Assembly (NCBI RefSeq): GCF_042652345.1
Contig: NZ_JBHSJJ010000001.1
Span: 124,001-188,000 of the forward strand
Reading direction: 5' to 3'
DNA: 64,000 nucleotides
DNA from: Negadavirga shengliensis
GTDB lineage: Bacteria; Bacteroidota; Bacteroidia; Cytophagales; Cyclobacteriaceae
Shown here in pieces: positions 44,723 through 54,457 of the stretch. Numbering within the stretch: the stretch's first letter is position 1; each line of letters begins with the position of its first letter. A program made the position numbers and the translations under genes. Below the pieces are notes generated by a model. It did not search any database and was not told the origin of the DNA. It saw only the letters and a list, made by a program, of their open reading frames with translations.

Positions 44723-47548
44723 TTAAAATCCATCCGGATAAGCACGGTCTCTGAATTCGGATGGCGTAATGCCAAAGGCCATTTTAAATGCCGTGGAAAA
44801 ATAAGCCCCGGTCCTGAAACCTACCTGAAAAGCTATGTCGGCAATTGCGCTTTTGTCATTCAGCAGCAAATACCTTGCTTTTTTTAGCCGCACTTTATTG
44901 ATATAATCGTTGACACTGTATCCCAAGGCACTTTTGGTTTTCCTGTAGAGTTGACCTTTGGACAACCCCAGTTCTGAACAGATTTCCTGAACGCCAAAAT
45001 CGGGGTTGCTGACGTTTTCCTCCACCAATGCTTTAAAGGCTAGCGCAAATTTTTTCTCTGTTTGCTCATGGGTGTCCCTGGCAGTAGGTTCCATCACGGG
45101 CAGCTCATGGAGATAGTGTTCCTTCAATTTCTTTCTTTCCTCAAGCAAAACCCGGATGCGTTCCAATACCAACGATATACTAAAAGGCTTGGTGAAATAA
45201 TCATCCACACCCATTTTGATTCCTGCCAGCCGGTCCTCCTGACTCGCCATGGCAGAAATCGCTATGATAGGAATGTAAGATGTTTTAGGGTCTGATTTCA
45301 GTTTTCTAACCAAATCCAGCCCATTTTTATCCTTCAACATGAGATCACAGGTAATCAGATCCGGCACGCAGTCATGGACCATGGCCAAAGCCGTATCGGG
45401 ATTGTCTGTTTCCAGTACTTCATACAACTCTTCAAGCTTTATTTTCAGGTACGACCTGATTTCAAGATCATCCTCAACAACCAATATTCTCGGTCCGGTT
45501 TCAGCCAGATCTTTCCTGGCAGCATGAATGTCGGTTTCGTCCCGAAAAAAACTTTCTTGGTCTAAATGCAGGTAAGCACTCTCAGAAAGATCAGTCACCA
45601 ACTCATGGCTATCAAAATGGACATTGCCCAGCTTTAGCCGGACTTCGAAAGTCGTATTTTCACCGGGATCACTCGAAACTGTTATCGTCCCATGGTGCAG
45701 TTCCACCAGTTCCTTAGACAGGGCAAGACCCAGCCCTGTTCCCGTTTTCCTCTCTCCTGGCTTAGCCTGATAAAAACGGTCAAAAATGTGTCCCAGCTCC
45801 GACACATCCATCCCGGGCCCATTGTCCTCCACCTTTATTACCACTTCATGCCTAACCGGATCTTCTGACACATGCAGGTGTATATGGCCTTTTCTTGGAA
45901 TGAGCTTGAAAGCATTGGACAGGAGGTTAAACATCACCTTATCCATCATCGACGGGTCAATCCAGACCTTCAGGTTAGGCGCATCGCATATCAATTTAAA
46001 ATGTACCTGCTGGTCTTTGGCCGTCTTCCTGAAGGCAGACATGATCTCTTCTAAAAACGGTACAATGGGTTGTAAACTGGCCCTCACCTGCATTTTTCCA
46101 TTGTCAATTTTCCGGAAATCCATCAACTGATTCACCAGTCTAAGCAGACGCAGCGTGTTTTTCTTTATCAGCAAAAGGTCGCTTTTGAATTGTCCGGTGT
46201 CCTTTCGGTCCAGGAGTTCTTCCACAGGCCCCTGGATCAACGTCAGCGGTGTTCTGAATTCATGGGAAATGTTGGTGAAAAATTCCAGTTTATACCGCGT
46301 GACCTCTTCCGCCTGACGGGAGTATTCAAGCAACTTTTCCTGCTGCTCCAAAATCTCCTGGTTTTTATACTTCAGTTCTTTATTGATTTCCTGCTTTTCC
46401 TTTAGGGATTTGAACACGTAAGCCAGAGAAGCGATGGCCACAAACAAAGTGATCCCAAAAATCATCAAAAGCCCTCTCTGGCTTTGATACAGTTCCACCT
46501 GGTTATTGATCATTTCCCTTTGCCGGATGATGTTTGCCTGCTGGTCAAGTATCTTGTCAGTTTGCTGCTTCATGATCCTCACATTGGACGAATCAACCGC
46601 TGCGGTTTGGAGTATATTTTCCTTTTCATATACTTCGCCAAAAAGGATTTTTTTCGCCACCTCAATGGCTTTATCTCCTCCGGTTGGGTAGATGAAAGAG
46701 GCATGCAGCACCCCGTCGGTAATGGCCTGGATACCGCCGAGTTTCCCCGGCAAAGCATCCACTCCCACAAATTTTTTGTGACGCAGTCCCACATCCCTGC
46801 AGATTTCATATGCTCCTATGGCCATCACATCATTGTGACCAAAAATCAGGTCGAACGGAACATGCTCTTTTTTTTCTAAATAATCCCTCATCCTGACCCT
46901 CGCAGTGTCTTTCTCCCATTCCCCTTCAAGCTCGGCCACTATCCGTATGTCACTTCCCTCCAGTGCCTCCATGAGCCCCCGGTTTCTTTCCTTGGCAGGT
47001 GAACTTCCTTTCAGCCCCCATATCTCCAGCAGGTCGCCCTTGTTATCCAGCAGGTTTCGTATGTATTGGCCAGCGGTAAAACCTATTTCGTAATTGTCGC
47101 CGCCGACATAGGCTGAGTACAGGTTGGAATTGATTTTACGGTCTACGATAATCACCGGAATGCCGCTTTGAAAAGCTTCTTCCACCACAGGCGTCAAGGG
47201 ATCCGATTCATTCGGTGATACCACGAGCAGGTCAATCCCTTCACCGAGGAATTCGCGGATCTGCCGGATCTGCAACTCATTGTTTCCTCTGGCATCTTTG
47301 ATCTCCAGGGAGAGTTCCGGGTAAAAGGACAATTCCCGGGCCATCTCCTCGTGCATGGCCCTCCTCCAGGCATCATTGCTTACGCATTGTGAAAAGCCAA
47401 TTTTAAAAGTCTCCTTTTTTTCTAATTGGTCACAAGAAAAAAGAAGCAGTACTATCCATACACCAAATACATGTCGTATCTGGCAGAGGGATAGTAAAAT
47501 ATTTGTAGCGATATTTACCAAATTGCTGAGGATTGATTGTTCTAGCAA
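44723..47548 (-). CDS. Hybrid two-component system regulator with periplasmic sugar-binding sensor
   Basis: This is a one-protein sensor-regulator of 941 residues. In order: N-terminal signal/anchor ending LLLFSC (about 26-39); type I periplasmic sugar-binding domain (about 45-325, IGFSQCVSNDAWRRAM); membrane helix (about 361-381); histidine kinase with NISHEFRTPLTLI (His about 428), NLLSNAFKLIP and GTGLGLALSK; receiver domain with acceptor Asp in LITCDLML (about 734); and AraC-type HTH (about 840-940). The architecture is that of Bacteroides BT1754, which senses fructose for the fructan locus; most HTCS have beta-propeller sensors instead. The TTG at 47548 is the only start near a stop codon upstream. 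Confidence 0.93.
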   Translation of the reverse strand: MLEQSILSNLVNIATNILLSLCQIRHVFGVWIVLLLFSCDQLEKKETFKIGFSQCVSNDAWRRAMHEEMARELSFYPELSLEIKDARGNNELQIRQIREFLGEGIDLLVVSPNESDPLTPVVEEAFQSGIPVIIVDRKINSNLYSAYVGGDNYEIGFTAGQYIRNLLDNKGDLLEIWGLKGSSPAKERNRGLMEALEGSDIRIVAELEGEWEKDTARVRMRDYLEKKEHVPFDLIFGHNDVMAIGAYEICRDVGLRHKKFVGVDALPGKLGGIQAITDGVLHASFIYPTGGDKAIEVAKKILFGEVYEKENILQTAAVDSSNVRIMKQQTDKILDQQANIIRQREMINNQVELYQSQRGLLMIFGITLFVAIASLAYVFKSLKEKQEINKELKYKNQEILEQQEKLLEYSRQAEEVTRYKLEFFTNISHEFRTPLTLIQGPVEELLDRKDTGQFKSDLLLIKKNTLRLLRLVNQLMDFRKIDNGKMQVRASLQPIVPFLEEIMSAFRKTAKDQQVHFKLICDAPNLKVWIDPSMMDKVMFNLLSNAFKLIPRKGHIHLHVSEDPVRHEVVIKVEDNGPGMDVSELGHIFDRFYQAKPGERKTGTGLGLALSKELVELHHGTITVSSDPGENTTFEVRLKLGNVHFDSHELVTDLSESAYLHLDQESFFRDETDIHAARKDLAETGPRILVVEDDLEIRSYLKIKLEELYEVLETDNPDTALAMVHDCVPDLITCDLMLKDKNGLDLVRKLKSDPKTSYIPIIAISAMASQEDRLAGIKMGVDDYFTKPFSISLVLERIRVLLEERKKLKEHYLHELPVMEPTARDTHEQTEKKFALAFKALVEENVSNPDFGVQEICSELGLSKGQLYRKTKSALGYSVNDYINKVRLKKARYLLLNDKSAIADIAFQVGFRTGAYFSTAFKMAFGITPSEFRDRAYPDGF

Positions 47549-47564
47549 TTTATATCATATGTTA

Positions 47565-48200
47565 CTATTTCGCACTGTCTTTTCTCAAAAGGATTGTTAA
47601 AATTCTCGGTGCCTCACCGCGATCATCACCATCAAAATATTCGTTTATATCCACCACAGAAAATCCATACCCTTGGGCAGATTGCGTGAAATCAGAAATA
47701 TGATGATTGAAGCAGGTGAGCTCCACGCGTCCCTCTTCGGTTTCAAATCTGGCCTTGGTTCCCAGGTATTGTTTATACGGATGCAGTTCACCGATATATA
47801 AATGGCCGCCTGGTGATGTGGCACGGGAAGCTTTTTGCAGAACATTATCCAAATCTTTTATGTGTTCCAGCACCAGGCTGAATGTCACCAGATCAAAGGG
47901 CTTTTCAGCAAAAAACCATTCCTCAGTGATATCTGCCTGACGAAAGCATACCTTGTCAGAGATGATTTTGTTTTTTGCTCTCGTGAGCATTTCTGTGGAA
48001 AAATCCACGGCAGTCACATGTTTTCCTTTTTTTATCAGCCACTCGGTATTTTTTCCTGTCCCACAGCCGATTTCAAGGCAATTTTGGAAAGCAATATTTG
48101 CCAACTCCTTTTTTAGCGCATGTGCTTCCAAGTCCCTTGTTCTGTTTTTACTGGCATCGTATTGGCCCGCCCATTTGTCGTAAGCTTCCTGAATCTTCAT
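47565..48200 (-). CDS. Class I SAM-dependent methyltransferase
   Basis: This 211-residue protein has a Rossmann methyltransferase core: NCLEIGCGTGKNTEWL (motif I, about 40-55), VTAVDFSTEMLTRAK (motif II) and PFDLVTFSLVLEHIKDL (post II). The N-terminal YDKWAGQYD is typical of UbiE/Methyltransf_11-type small-molecule enzymes. Substrate unknown. It ends 16 bp before the HTCS start and may share a transcript with it, though it has no obvious role in fructan use. A consensus -7 box lies at 48229-48236. Confidence 0.87.
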   Translation of the reverse strand: MKIQEAYDKWAGQYDASKNRTRDLEAHALKKELANIAFQNCLEIGCGTGKNTEWLIKKGKHVTAVDFSTEMLTRAKNKIISDKVCFRQADITEEWFFAEKPFDLVTFSLVLEHIKDLDNVLQKASRATSPGGHLYIGELHPYKQYLGTKARFETEEGRVELTCFNHHISDFTQSAQGYGFSVVDINEYFDGDDRGEAPRILTILLRKDSAK

Positions 48201-48228
48201 AGGGGTAAAAGGTTAGCGTCTAAATTTA

Positions 48229-48236
48229 CAAACATA
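48229..48236 (-). promoter_or_regulatory. Candidate -7 box for methyltransferase (and HTCS)
   Basis: The minus strand reads TATGTTTG, a full TAnnTTTG match, 28 bp upstream of the methyltransferase start. The -33 position is not consensus. Confidence 0.4.
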
Positions 48237-48322
48237 TACCTGATCTAACAGGATAAACCGGGCCGTTATTTTCCCGTAAACCGCGGACGGAGAAAATGGA
48301 CTCCCATGTTTTGGAATGGGCA

Positions 48323-48351
48323 AAAAAAAGCCCCTGAATTTCTCCAGGGGA
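48323..48351 (-). terminator. Terminator of the Asn/Arg/Ser-rich lipoprotein gene
   Basis: On the minus strand, CCCCTG and CAGGGG form a stem around an 8-base loop, followed by C and eight T. It lies 30 bp after the stop of the 48381-48812 gene. Confidence 0.8.
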
Positions 48352-48380
48352 CCTTGGAACACTATCAACAATCAAACAAA

Positions 48381-48812
48381 TTAATTATTCCCTCTTCTGC
48401 CTGATCCCGTTGTTCCTCCTGAGGACCGGTTGTTACCCCTTGGCGTTCCTACATTGGATCGGCTTGGGGCGGGAGCACTGCTCCGGTTTACATTGCCGGT
48501 ATTGCTCCTCCTTTGGTTCCTCTGTTGCACCGCTGGCCTTTCATTGGACCTGCTTCTTCGGTTGTCCGGTGCTACGGTTGAACTACCTCTGTTGCTTCTG
48601 GGTGCAACCCGTGTATTCCGGTTGGGCTGGTTTTGTTGAATGATAACATTGTTTCTGGGATATATTCCGGGTCCGGGATAGTAATAGTAACCGGGATGAC
48701 CAAAATAAACATTATCATAATAGTAACCATCCACTACCCTGTTTGAAGGCAAGCAAGACGTCAGCAAAAACAGGACGAAGACGGTTAATATGGCAATCAT
48801 CGATCTTTTCAT
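48381..48812 (-). CDS. Low-complexity Asn/Arg/Ser-rich lipoprotein
   Basis: I do not recognise a family for this 143-residue protein. The start at 48812 (MKRSMIAILTVFVLFLLTSC) gives a clean lipoprotein signal with C20. A GGAGGAA purine tract lies just upstream, which is unusual in this phylum. The mature protein has a Tyr/Gly-rich segment (YYYDNVYFGHPGYYYYPG, about 30-47), then a disordered, positively charged Asn/Arg/Ser/Gly/Thr region with repeated RSN and NNR words. Such proteins probably sit in the envelope, perhaps contacting surface polymers. It has its own terminator. Confidence 0.75.
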   Translation of the reverse strand: MKRSMIAILTVFVLFLLTSCLPSNRVVDGYYYDNVYFGHPGYYYYPGPGIYPRNNVIIQQNQPNRNTRVAPRSNRGSSTVAPDNRRSRSNERPAVQQRNQRRSNTGNVNRSSAPAPSRSNVGTPRGNNRSSGGTTGSGRRGNN

Positions 48813-48944
48813 GGCTTCCTCCACTTCCTTTTAAAGTAAAACCACTGAAAAAAGCGTGCCAAAACCGACTTTCACCTATTTTGTCGCATACACCCCCAAT
48901 CCGAATGCATTAACCTGACAATTCGTTAGTTTTCCCTCATAGGT

Positions 48945-49262
48945 TTAGGTGATGATGAGCAGAATTATCAGAATAACGATAATGGCACCCGCTGAAATAT
49001 AGACGCCGCCGCTCAGCCTCTTGGCTTCTTTATTGATCTCTCTCAGCTCATTACGGAGCTCTTTCCGCTCTTCTTTGGACATTTCTTTAAAATCCATGGC
49101 TTTGATCTCCAATACCCTCGAATCCAGTACCTCTAATCTTGCTTCCTCCTCAGGAGTGAGTTCCGTTTTTTCCCTATCTTTTTTTGCATCTTTGGCTATG
49201 GCAATAGGAGCCATGCTCATACAGAGTATCACCAGTGATAAAAAATACGCTATCTTTTTCAT
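48945..49262 (-). CDS. Small secreted/membrane protein with charged helix
   Basis: This 105-residue protein has a signal peptide (MKKIAYFLSLVILCMSMAPI, cleaved near AIA-K), a highly charged helical middle (Glu/Lys-rich, likely coiled coil, about 25-85) and a C-terminal membrane helix (about 86-104, rich in Ile/Leu). It would be a tail-anchored periplasmic protein. I recall similar small proteins in Bacteroidota but know no function. It stands alone between two intergenic stretches; no clear promoter box was found. Confidence 0.75.
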   Translation of the reverse strand: MKKIAYFLSLVILCMSMAPIAIAKDAKKDREKTELTPEEEARLEVLDSRVLEIKAMDFKEMSKEERKELRNELREINKEAKRLSGGVYISAGAIIVILIILLIIT

Positions 49263-49502
49263 TTTCTTTTTTTTTTAAAGGTTAAACATCGAAATAATTA
49301 ATAACGCAGCTGTATTTTAAAGTACTTCTTTAGGCCCACCAATAATCTTACCAAAAAGACCCGGAATATAAAATTTTATTCATTATAAATACCCAAACCA
49401 CATTGAGGTTGGTTTAGCCATTCCTTATTTATTCGTAACTTGGACACGTTTTGGAAAAATGGATTCCAACATCAATCAGTTTCATTTTTAAAAGAACAAT
49501 TT

Positions 49503-52304
49503 ATGTCAAAAGGTGACAAGAAACTCTTTCTTCTGGATGCGATGGCATTGATATACAGGGCACACTTTGCTTTCAGTAAGAATCCCAGAATCAACAGTAA
49601 GGGACTCAACACCGGCGTGATGCTTGGCTTCACCAATACCCTTCTAGAAGTCCTGGAAAAAGAAAAACCTTCCCACATCGCGGTGGCATTTGATACGTAT
49701 GCCCCTACTTTTAGACATGACCAATTTGAAGCCTATAAAGCAAACCGCCAGGAACAACCGGAAGATATTGAGGTGGCCATTCCCTGGGTAAAACAGATCG
49801 TGAAGGCTTTTAATATCCCTGTGCTGGAAATGGATGGCTTCGAAGCCGATGATATTATAGGCACCCTGGCAAAAAAAGCCGAAAGAACAAGCTTTTTAGT
49901 CTATATGATGACACCGGACAAAGATTTTGGGCAGCTGGTGGAAGACCATATATATCTTTATAAGCCGGCTTTTATGGGAAACGCAGTGGATATCATGGGG
50001 CCTAAGGAAATCTGTGCTAAATGGGATATAGAACACGTCGACCAGGTAAGGGATATTTTAGGCCTTATGGGGGATGCCGTGGACAACATCCCCGGCATAC
50101 CGGGTATAGGGGCCAAAACAGCAGTGAAGTTGCTGAAAGAATTCGGTTCTGTGGAAGAATTGGTAAAAAACGCGGACCAACTCAAAGGCAAACAAAGGGA
50201 GAATGTCGAAAATTTCGGCCAGCAGGGAATCCTATCCAAAGAACTGGCCACGATTAGGCAGGATGTCCCCATAGATTTTGATGAAAAGGCCCTGCAGTAT
50301 GAAAAACCGGATGAAGTTAAGCTAAAAGCCCTTTTTGCCGAATTGGAGTTTCGAACCCTCACCCAGCGGGTTTTTGGCGAGGCGATCAAGAAACCCAAAA
50401 TCAAAGTGGATGAACAGCTGGGCTTATTTACGGGAGAGGAGGTTACCGTGGAAGAAGAACCCGTGCAGCCGGTAGCAATCCCTGACTATCAGGACAGCGT
50501 CATCACCCGTGTCCACGATTATCATAAAGTAGAAGGTAAGGAAGAAGTGGAAGAGCTGGTCCGTTACCTGCTGTACCAAAGCGAGATATGTTTTGATACA
50601 GAAACCACTTCGGTCAATCCCAATGAAGCTGCTCTCGTGGGCATTTCTTTTGCTTATCTTCCGGGGGAGGCATTCTATTTACCCTTTCCCGATGATGAAG
50701 AAAAAGCAAAGGAAATCCTGGTATGGCTCAGACCGGTATTTGAAAATGAAGATCTTCTCATCATTGGCCAGAATGTGAAATACGACCTGTTGGTTTTAAA
50801 AAATTATGGAACGGAGGTAAAAGGGAAGCTCTATGATACGATGCTGGCGCACTATCTCATTGAGCCTGAAGGCAAACATTCCATGGATTGGCTGGCCCAG
50901 CAGTACCTTAATTACAAACCGGTGTCCATTGAGGAACTGATAGGGAAAAAAGGCAAAAGTCAGGGAAACATGCGGGATGTGGATATGGATAAAATCGTGG
51001 AATATGCCGCTGAAGATGCCGACATCACCCTGCAGCTGAAACACAAGTTGGATCCCATCGTCCGGCAAAACGGCGTAGAAAAACTCCTGCATGACGTGGA
51101 AAATCCACTCATCCGGGTACTGACGGAAATGGAATATGCCGGCGTGAAAATAGACACCGAAAGTCTGGCAGAGCTTTCCGGACAGTTGGAAAGAGAAAGC
51201 AAGGAGATTGAACAGAAGGTGTATGAGATGGCCGGTGAGCCTTTTAACCTCAGTTCTCCAAAGCAGTTGGGAGAAATACTTTTCGGAAAGTTGAACCTGG
51301 ACCCCAAGGCCAGAAAAACAAAAACCGGCCAATATGCTACCGGGGAGGAAGTGCTGAGCAAGATGGCCATGGAGCATGAAATAGCCCAGGCCATTCTGGA
51401 CTACCGGCAACTTGTAAAGCTCAAATCCACCTATGTGGACGCCCTTCCCAACATGATCAACCCGAAAACAGGGCGTATCCACACCACTTACAATCAGTTT
51501 GTGGCGGCCACGGGCAGGTTGTCCTCCATCAATCCCAACCTTCAGAATATCCCCATAAGAACGGAAAGAGGGCGGGAAATCAGAAAAGCTTTTGTACCCA
51601 GAGACAGTGGGCACATCATCATGGCGGCAGATTATAGCCAAATTGAACTCCGGATTATGGCGGCGTTTTCCAAAGATGCTTCCATGATTGAGGCTTTCAG
51701 AAATGGCCGGGATATCCATGCCACCACTGCGGCCAAAATTTTTCAGGTCCCCTTGGAAGAGGTCAATGCAGACATGAGGAGAAAAGCCAAAACCGCCAAT
51801 TTTGGCATCATATACGGCATATCGGCTTTCGGACTTTCACAGAGACTCAACATTCCCCGTGGGGAGGCCAAAGAGATTATTGATGCCTACTTCAAGGAGT
51901 TTCCCGCGGTCAAAGCGTATATGGACCGGAGCATTGAAAAGGCGCGGAAAAATGAATATGTAGAGACACTTCTTGGCAGAAGAAGGTACCTGCGGGACAT
52001 CAACAGCCGAAATGCCACTATGAGGGGCTTTGCGGAGAGAAATGCCATCAATGCCCCTATACAAGGATCCGCCGCGGATATGATCAAAGTGGCCATGATT
52101 CAGGTCCATGAGTGGATGAAAAAAGAAAACCTGAAATCCAAAATGATTCTACAGGTGCATGACGAACTCGTATTTGATGCCCTGAGCGATGAACTGGAGC
52201 TTCTGAAAAACAAGGTTCCGGAATTAATGGCCAATGCCATAAAAATCGAAGTTCCGTTGATAGTCGAGGTAGGGGTTGGAAAAGATTGGCTGGAAGCCCA
52301 TTGA
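49503..52304 (+). CDS. polA: DNA polymerase I
   Basis: This 933-residue repair and Okazaki-fragment polymerase starts at 49503 (MSKGDKKLFLLDAMALIYRA); the frame is open 21 codons upstream without similarity. It has an N-terminal 5' nuclease domain (1-~290, with DGFEADDIIGTLA and GDAVDNIPGIPGIGAKTA), a 3'-5' exonuclease domain with intact DTET (about 364), and a polymerase domain with DYSQIELR (about 709-716), RRKAKTANFGIIYGIS and HDELVFD (about 885). Thus proofreading is probably active, unlike in some phyla where the exonuclease site is lost. RadA follows after 60 bp on the same strand. Confidence 0.97.
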   Translation: MSKGDKKLFLLDAMALIYRAHFAFSKNPRINSKGLNTGVMLGFTNTLLEVLEKEKPSHIAVAFDTYAPTFRHDQFEAYKANRQEQPEDIEVAIPWVKQIVKAFNIPVLEMDGFEADDIIGTLAKKAERTSFLVYMMTPDKDFGQLVEDHIYLYKPAFMGNAVDIMGPKEICAKWDIEHVDQVRDILGLMGDAVDNIPGIPGIGAKTAVKLLKEFGSVEELVKNADQLKGKQRENVENFGQQGILSKELATIRQDVPIDFDEKALQYEKPDEVKLKALFAELEFRTLTQRVFGEAIKKPKIKVDEQLGLFTGEEVTVEEEPVQPVAIPDYQDSVITRVHDYHKVEGKEEVEELVRYLLYQSEICFDTETTSVNPNEAALVGISFAYLPGEAFYLPFPDDEEKAKEILVWLRPVFENEDLLIIGQNVKYDLLVLKNYGTEVKGKLYDTMLAHYLIEPEGKHSMDWLAQQYLNYKPVSIEELIGKKGKSQGNMRDVDMDKIVEYAAEDADITLQLKHKLDPIVRQNGVEKLLHDVENPLIRVLTEMEYAGVKIDTESLAELSGQLERESKEIEQKVYEMAGEPFNLSSPKQLGEILFGKLNLDPKARKTKTGQYATGEEVLSKMAMEHEIAQAILDYRQLVKLKSTYVDALPNMINPKTGRIHTTYNQFVAATGRLSSINPNLQNIPIRTERGREIRKAFVPRDSGHIIMAADYSQIELRIMAAFSKDASMIEAFRNGRDIHATTAAKIFQVPLEEVNADMRRKAKTANFGIIYGISAFGLSQRLNIPRGEAKEIIDAYFKEFPAVKAYMDRSIEKARKNEYVETLLGRRRYLRDINSRNATMRGFAERNAINAPIQGSAADMIKVAMIQVHEWMKKENLKSKMILQVHDELVFDALSDELELLKNKVPELMANAIKIEVPLIVEVGVGKDWLEAH

Positions 52305-52364
52305 TACCGCTCTATACGGATCAGGTAAGTTCAGAGGTATATCTAATGTCTTTTATCGAATGTC

Positions 52365-53741
52365 ATGGCTAAAATAAAAACTTCCTTTTTTTGCCAAAAT
52401 TGTGGTGCCCAGAGTCCAAAATGGCAGGGAAAATGTCCATCCTGCGGAGAATGGAACACCTATGTGGAGGAAGTCATCCAAAAAGAAGAAAACAGCCGGG
52501 GCAGTTGGAAACAGTCTGCTCCGGCTGTAAAAAAGGCCAGTCAGCCCAAGCGGCTGAAAGAGATCCATTTTGAGGAGCAGGCCAGGCTGGCAACGGGAGA
52601 TGCGGAGCTGGACCGGGTTTTGGGAGGGGGAATAGTGGCAGGATCGCTGATTCTCATCGGGGGAGAGCCGGGAATAGGAAAGTCCACCCTGATGCTTCAA
52701 ATCGCCCTGATGCTCAATCAGGTCAAAGTCCTGTACGTATCGGGTGAAGAAAGCGAGAACCAGATCAAGATGCGGGCGGAAAGAATGAACCGGTTTTCTG
52801 ACAACTGCTATGTCTTGGCCGAAACCAACACGCAGCAGATCTTTCAGCAGGTTGAACAGCTCCAGCCGGAATTGCTGGTAATAGATTCGATTCAAACGCT
52901 ACACAGCCAATATGTGGAATCGGCCGCAGGCTCTGTCAGCCAGGTGAGGGAATGCACGGCGGAATTGATGAAGTTTGCCAAGGAAACCGGGACACCGGTG
53001 TTTTTAATCGGCCATATCACCAAAGACGGCGCCATAGCCGGCCCAAAAATCCTTGAGCACATGGTCGATACGGTGTTGCAGTTTGAAGGGGACCGGCACC
53101 TGAGTTATAGAATCCTGAGGACCTCAAAAAACCGCTTTGGCTCCACCAATGAACTGGGCATTTATGAAATGCATACGGAAGGGCTAAAGGGAGTAAACAA
53201 CCCTTCGGAAATACTGATGACGCAGCGGGAAGAACTGCTCAATGGGGTGGCCATCGGAGCCATGCTGGAAGGTAACCGGCCCTTGCTGATAGAGATCCAA
53301 TCCCTGGTAAGTCCCGCCACCTACGGCACGCCCCAGCGCAGCAGTACAGGCCACGATGCCAAAAGGCTCAATATGCTGCTCGCGGTCCTGGAAAAAAGAG
53401 GAGGCATGCGGCTGGGACAGCAGGACGTATTTCTCAATATCGCCGGGGGCTTGCGGGTAGATGATCCCGGATTGGACCTGGCCGTGTGTGCCTCACTTAT
53501 TTCATCTTATGAGGACAGCCCCGTGGATCCGAAAAGCTGTTTCGCGGGCGAGGTGGGACTTGGCGGGGAAATCCGCGCCATCAACCGCATAGAAAGCCGG
53601 ATCGCCGAAGCTGCCAAGATGGGATTTGAAAAAATCATCGTCTCCAGGTATGCCGTCAAAGGAGTTGACCTTTCTAAATTCCCGATAAAGGTGATGGCTG
53701 TGACGAAACTGGAAGAAATGTACAAACATCTTTTCATTTAG
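52365..53741 (+). CDS. radA: DNA repair protein RadA/Sms
   Basis: This 458-residue RecA-like branch-migration ATPase acts in recombinational repair. An N-terminal zinc finger has C10, C13, C24 and C27 (CQNCG ... CPSCG). Walker A is GGEPGIGKST (about 98-107), and the RadA-specific KNRFGSTNE motif is at about 255. The C-terminal Lon-like domain carries DPGLDLAVCASLISSY and SCFAGEVGLGGEIRAI. It is 60 bp downstream of polA and may be co-transcribed. Its last 4 bp overlap the convergent methyltransferase gene. Confidence 0.96.
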   Translation: MAKIKTSFFCQNCGAQSPKWQGKCPSCGEWNTYVEEVIQKEENSRGSWKQSAPAVKKASQPKRLKEIHFEEQARLATGDAELDRVLGGGIVAGSLILIGGEPGIGKSTLMLQIALMLNQVKVLYVSGEESENQIKMRAERMNRFSDNCYVLAETNTQQIFQQVEQLQPELLVIDSIQTLHSQYVESAAGSVSQVRECTAELMKFAKETGTPVFLIGHITKDGAIAGPKILEHMVDTVLQFEGDRHLSYRILRTSKNRFGSTNELGIYEMHTEGLKGVNNPSEILMTQREELLNGVAIGAMLEGNRPLLIEIQSLVSPATYGTPQRSSTGHDAKRLNMLLAVLEKRGGMRLGQQDVFLNIAGGLRVDDPGLDLAVCASLISSYEDSPVDPKSCFAGEVGLGGEIRAINRIESRIAEAAKMGFEKIIVSRYAVKGVDLSKFPIKVMAVTKLEEMYKHLFI

Positions 53742-54457
53742 CCCGTCGGCTTTTTGCCTCCAAAAGCGGCAAAACAACAGTTTTTATGCAACACTTCCAC
53801 GTGCACAAAACCCACTTCCTGCATCAGATTAAGTTGGAAAGGCAATGACCTGGGCGAATCTTCTTTCTCGATATAGTCAAACACATTTCTTCTGTAATTG
53901 ACTCCGCCAATCGACTCCAGATACCGGCCATACCTGTTCCACATCATTTCCTGGATATAGGGATTATCATGGGCTATCAGATCGGAAACCCAAAAACCGC
54001 CTCCGGGGGTTAGCATGTCAAAAATCTTGGAAAAGGTTTTTCTCCACTCATCGACTTCCCTAAGATGGTGAAGCACCGCCGCGGCGATGATGATCTCATA
54101 CCGGTCTTTTGGGAGATTTGCGTCCCGGATATCTGCCTGGATGGTACTTACTTTTCCGGTAGTGGCCCATGATACCCGTTCACAGGCCCTCTCCAGCATG
54201 GGTTGGCTGAGGTCCAGCAGGTCACAATTGAGCTGTGGCAGGTACTGAAGCACTTTCAGGGACAGGTTGCCCGCACCACAACCGATATCCAGCATGTTCC
54301 GGGCATTGGGATTGGAGATGACAGCGGCATTGGCGATGAGTTCCATCGCTAAAGTGGCATCCATGGTGGCCTGTTGCCCTGTCTCTATATTTGAAAAACG
54401 TTCTACATCCTCATCAAATCGCTTTCTGATTTCGTCCACTGTGGATTTTTCTCGCAT
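53738..54457 (-). CDS. Class I SAM-dependent methyltransferase
   Basis: This 239-residue protein has motif I NMLDIGCGAGNLSLK (about 54-68), LLDLSQPMLERA, and the late IIAAAVLHHLREVDEW. A start such as MREKSTVDEIRKRFDEDVERFS resembles CmoA/ubiE-like small-molecule methyltransferases, but the substrate is unknown. The last residues (KNCCFAAFGGKK) are Cys-rich. It is convergent with radA (4-bp overlap). The 54458-54751 stretch upstream is AT-rich and holds no feature I can name. Confidence 0.87.
   Translation of the reverse strand: MREKSTVDEIRKRFDEDVERFSNIETGQQATMDATLAMELIANAAVISNPNARNMLDIGCGAGNLSLKVLQYLPQLNCDLLDLSQPMLERACERVSWATTGKVSTIQADIRDANLPKDRYEIIIAAAVLHHLREVDEWRKTFSKIFDMLTPGGGFWVSDLIAHDNPYIQEMMWNRYGRYLESIGGVNYRRNVFDYIEKEDSPRSLPFQLNLMQEVGFVHVEVLHKNCCFAAFGGKKPTG

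Noticed and set aside
50796..51719. 307-residue minus-strand open frame
   Set aside because: It is antisense to the conserved polA exonuclease and polymerase domains, with no motif of its own.
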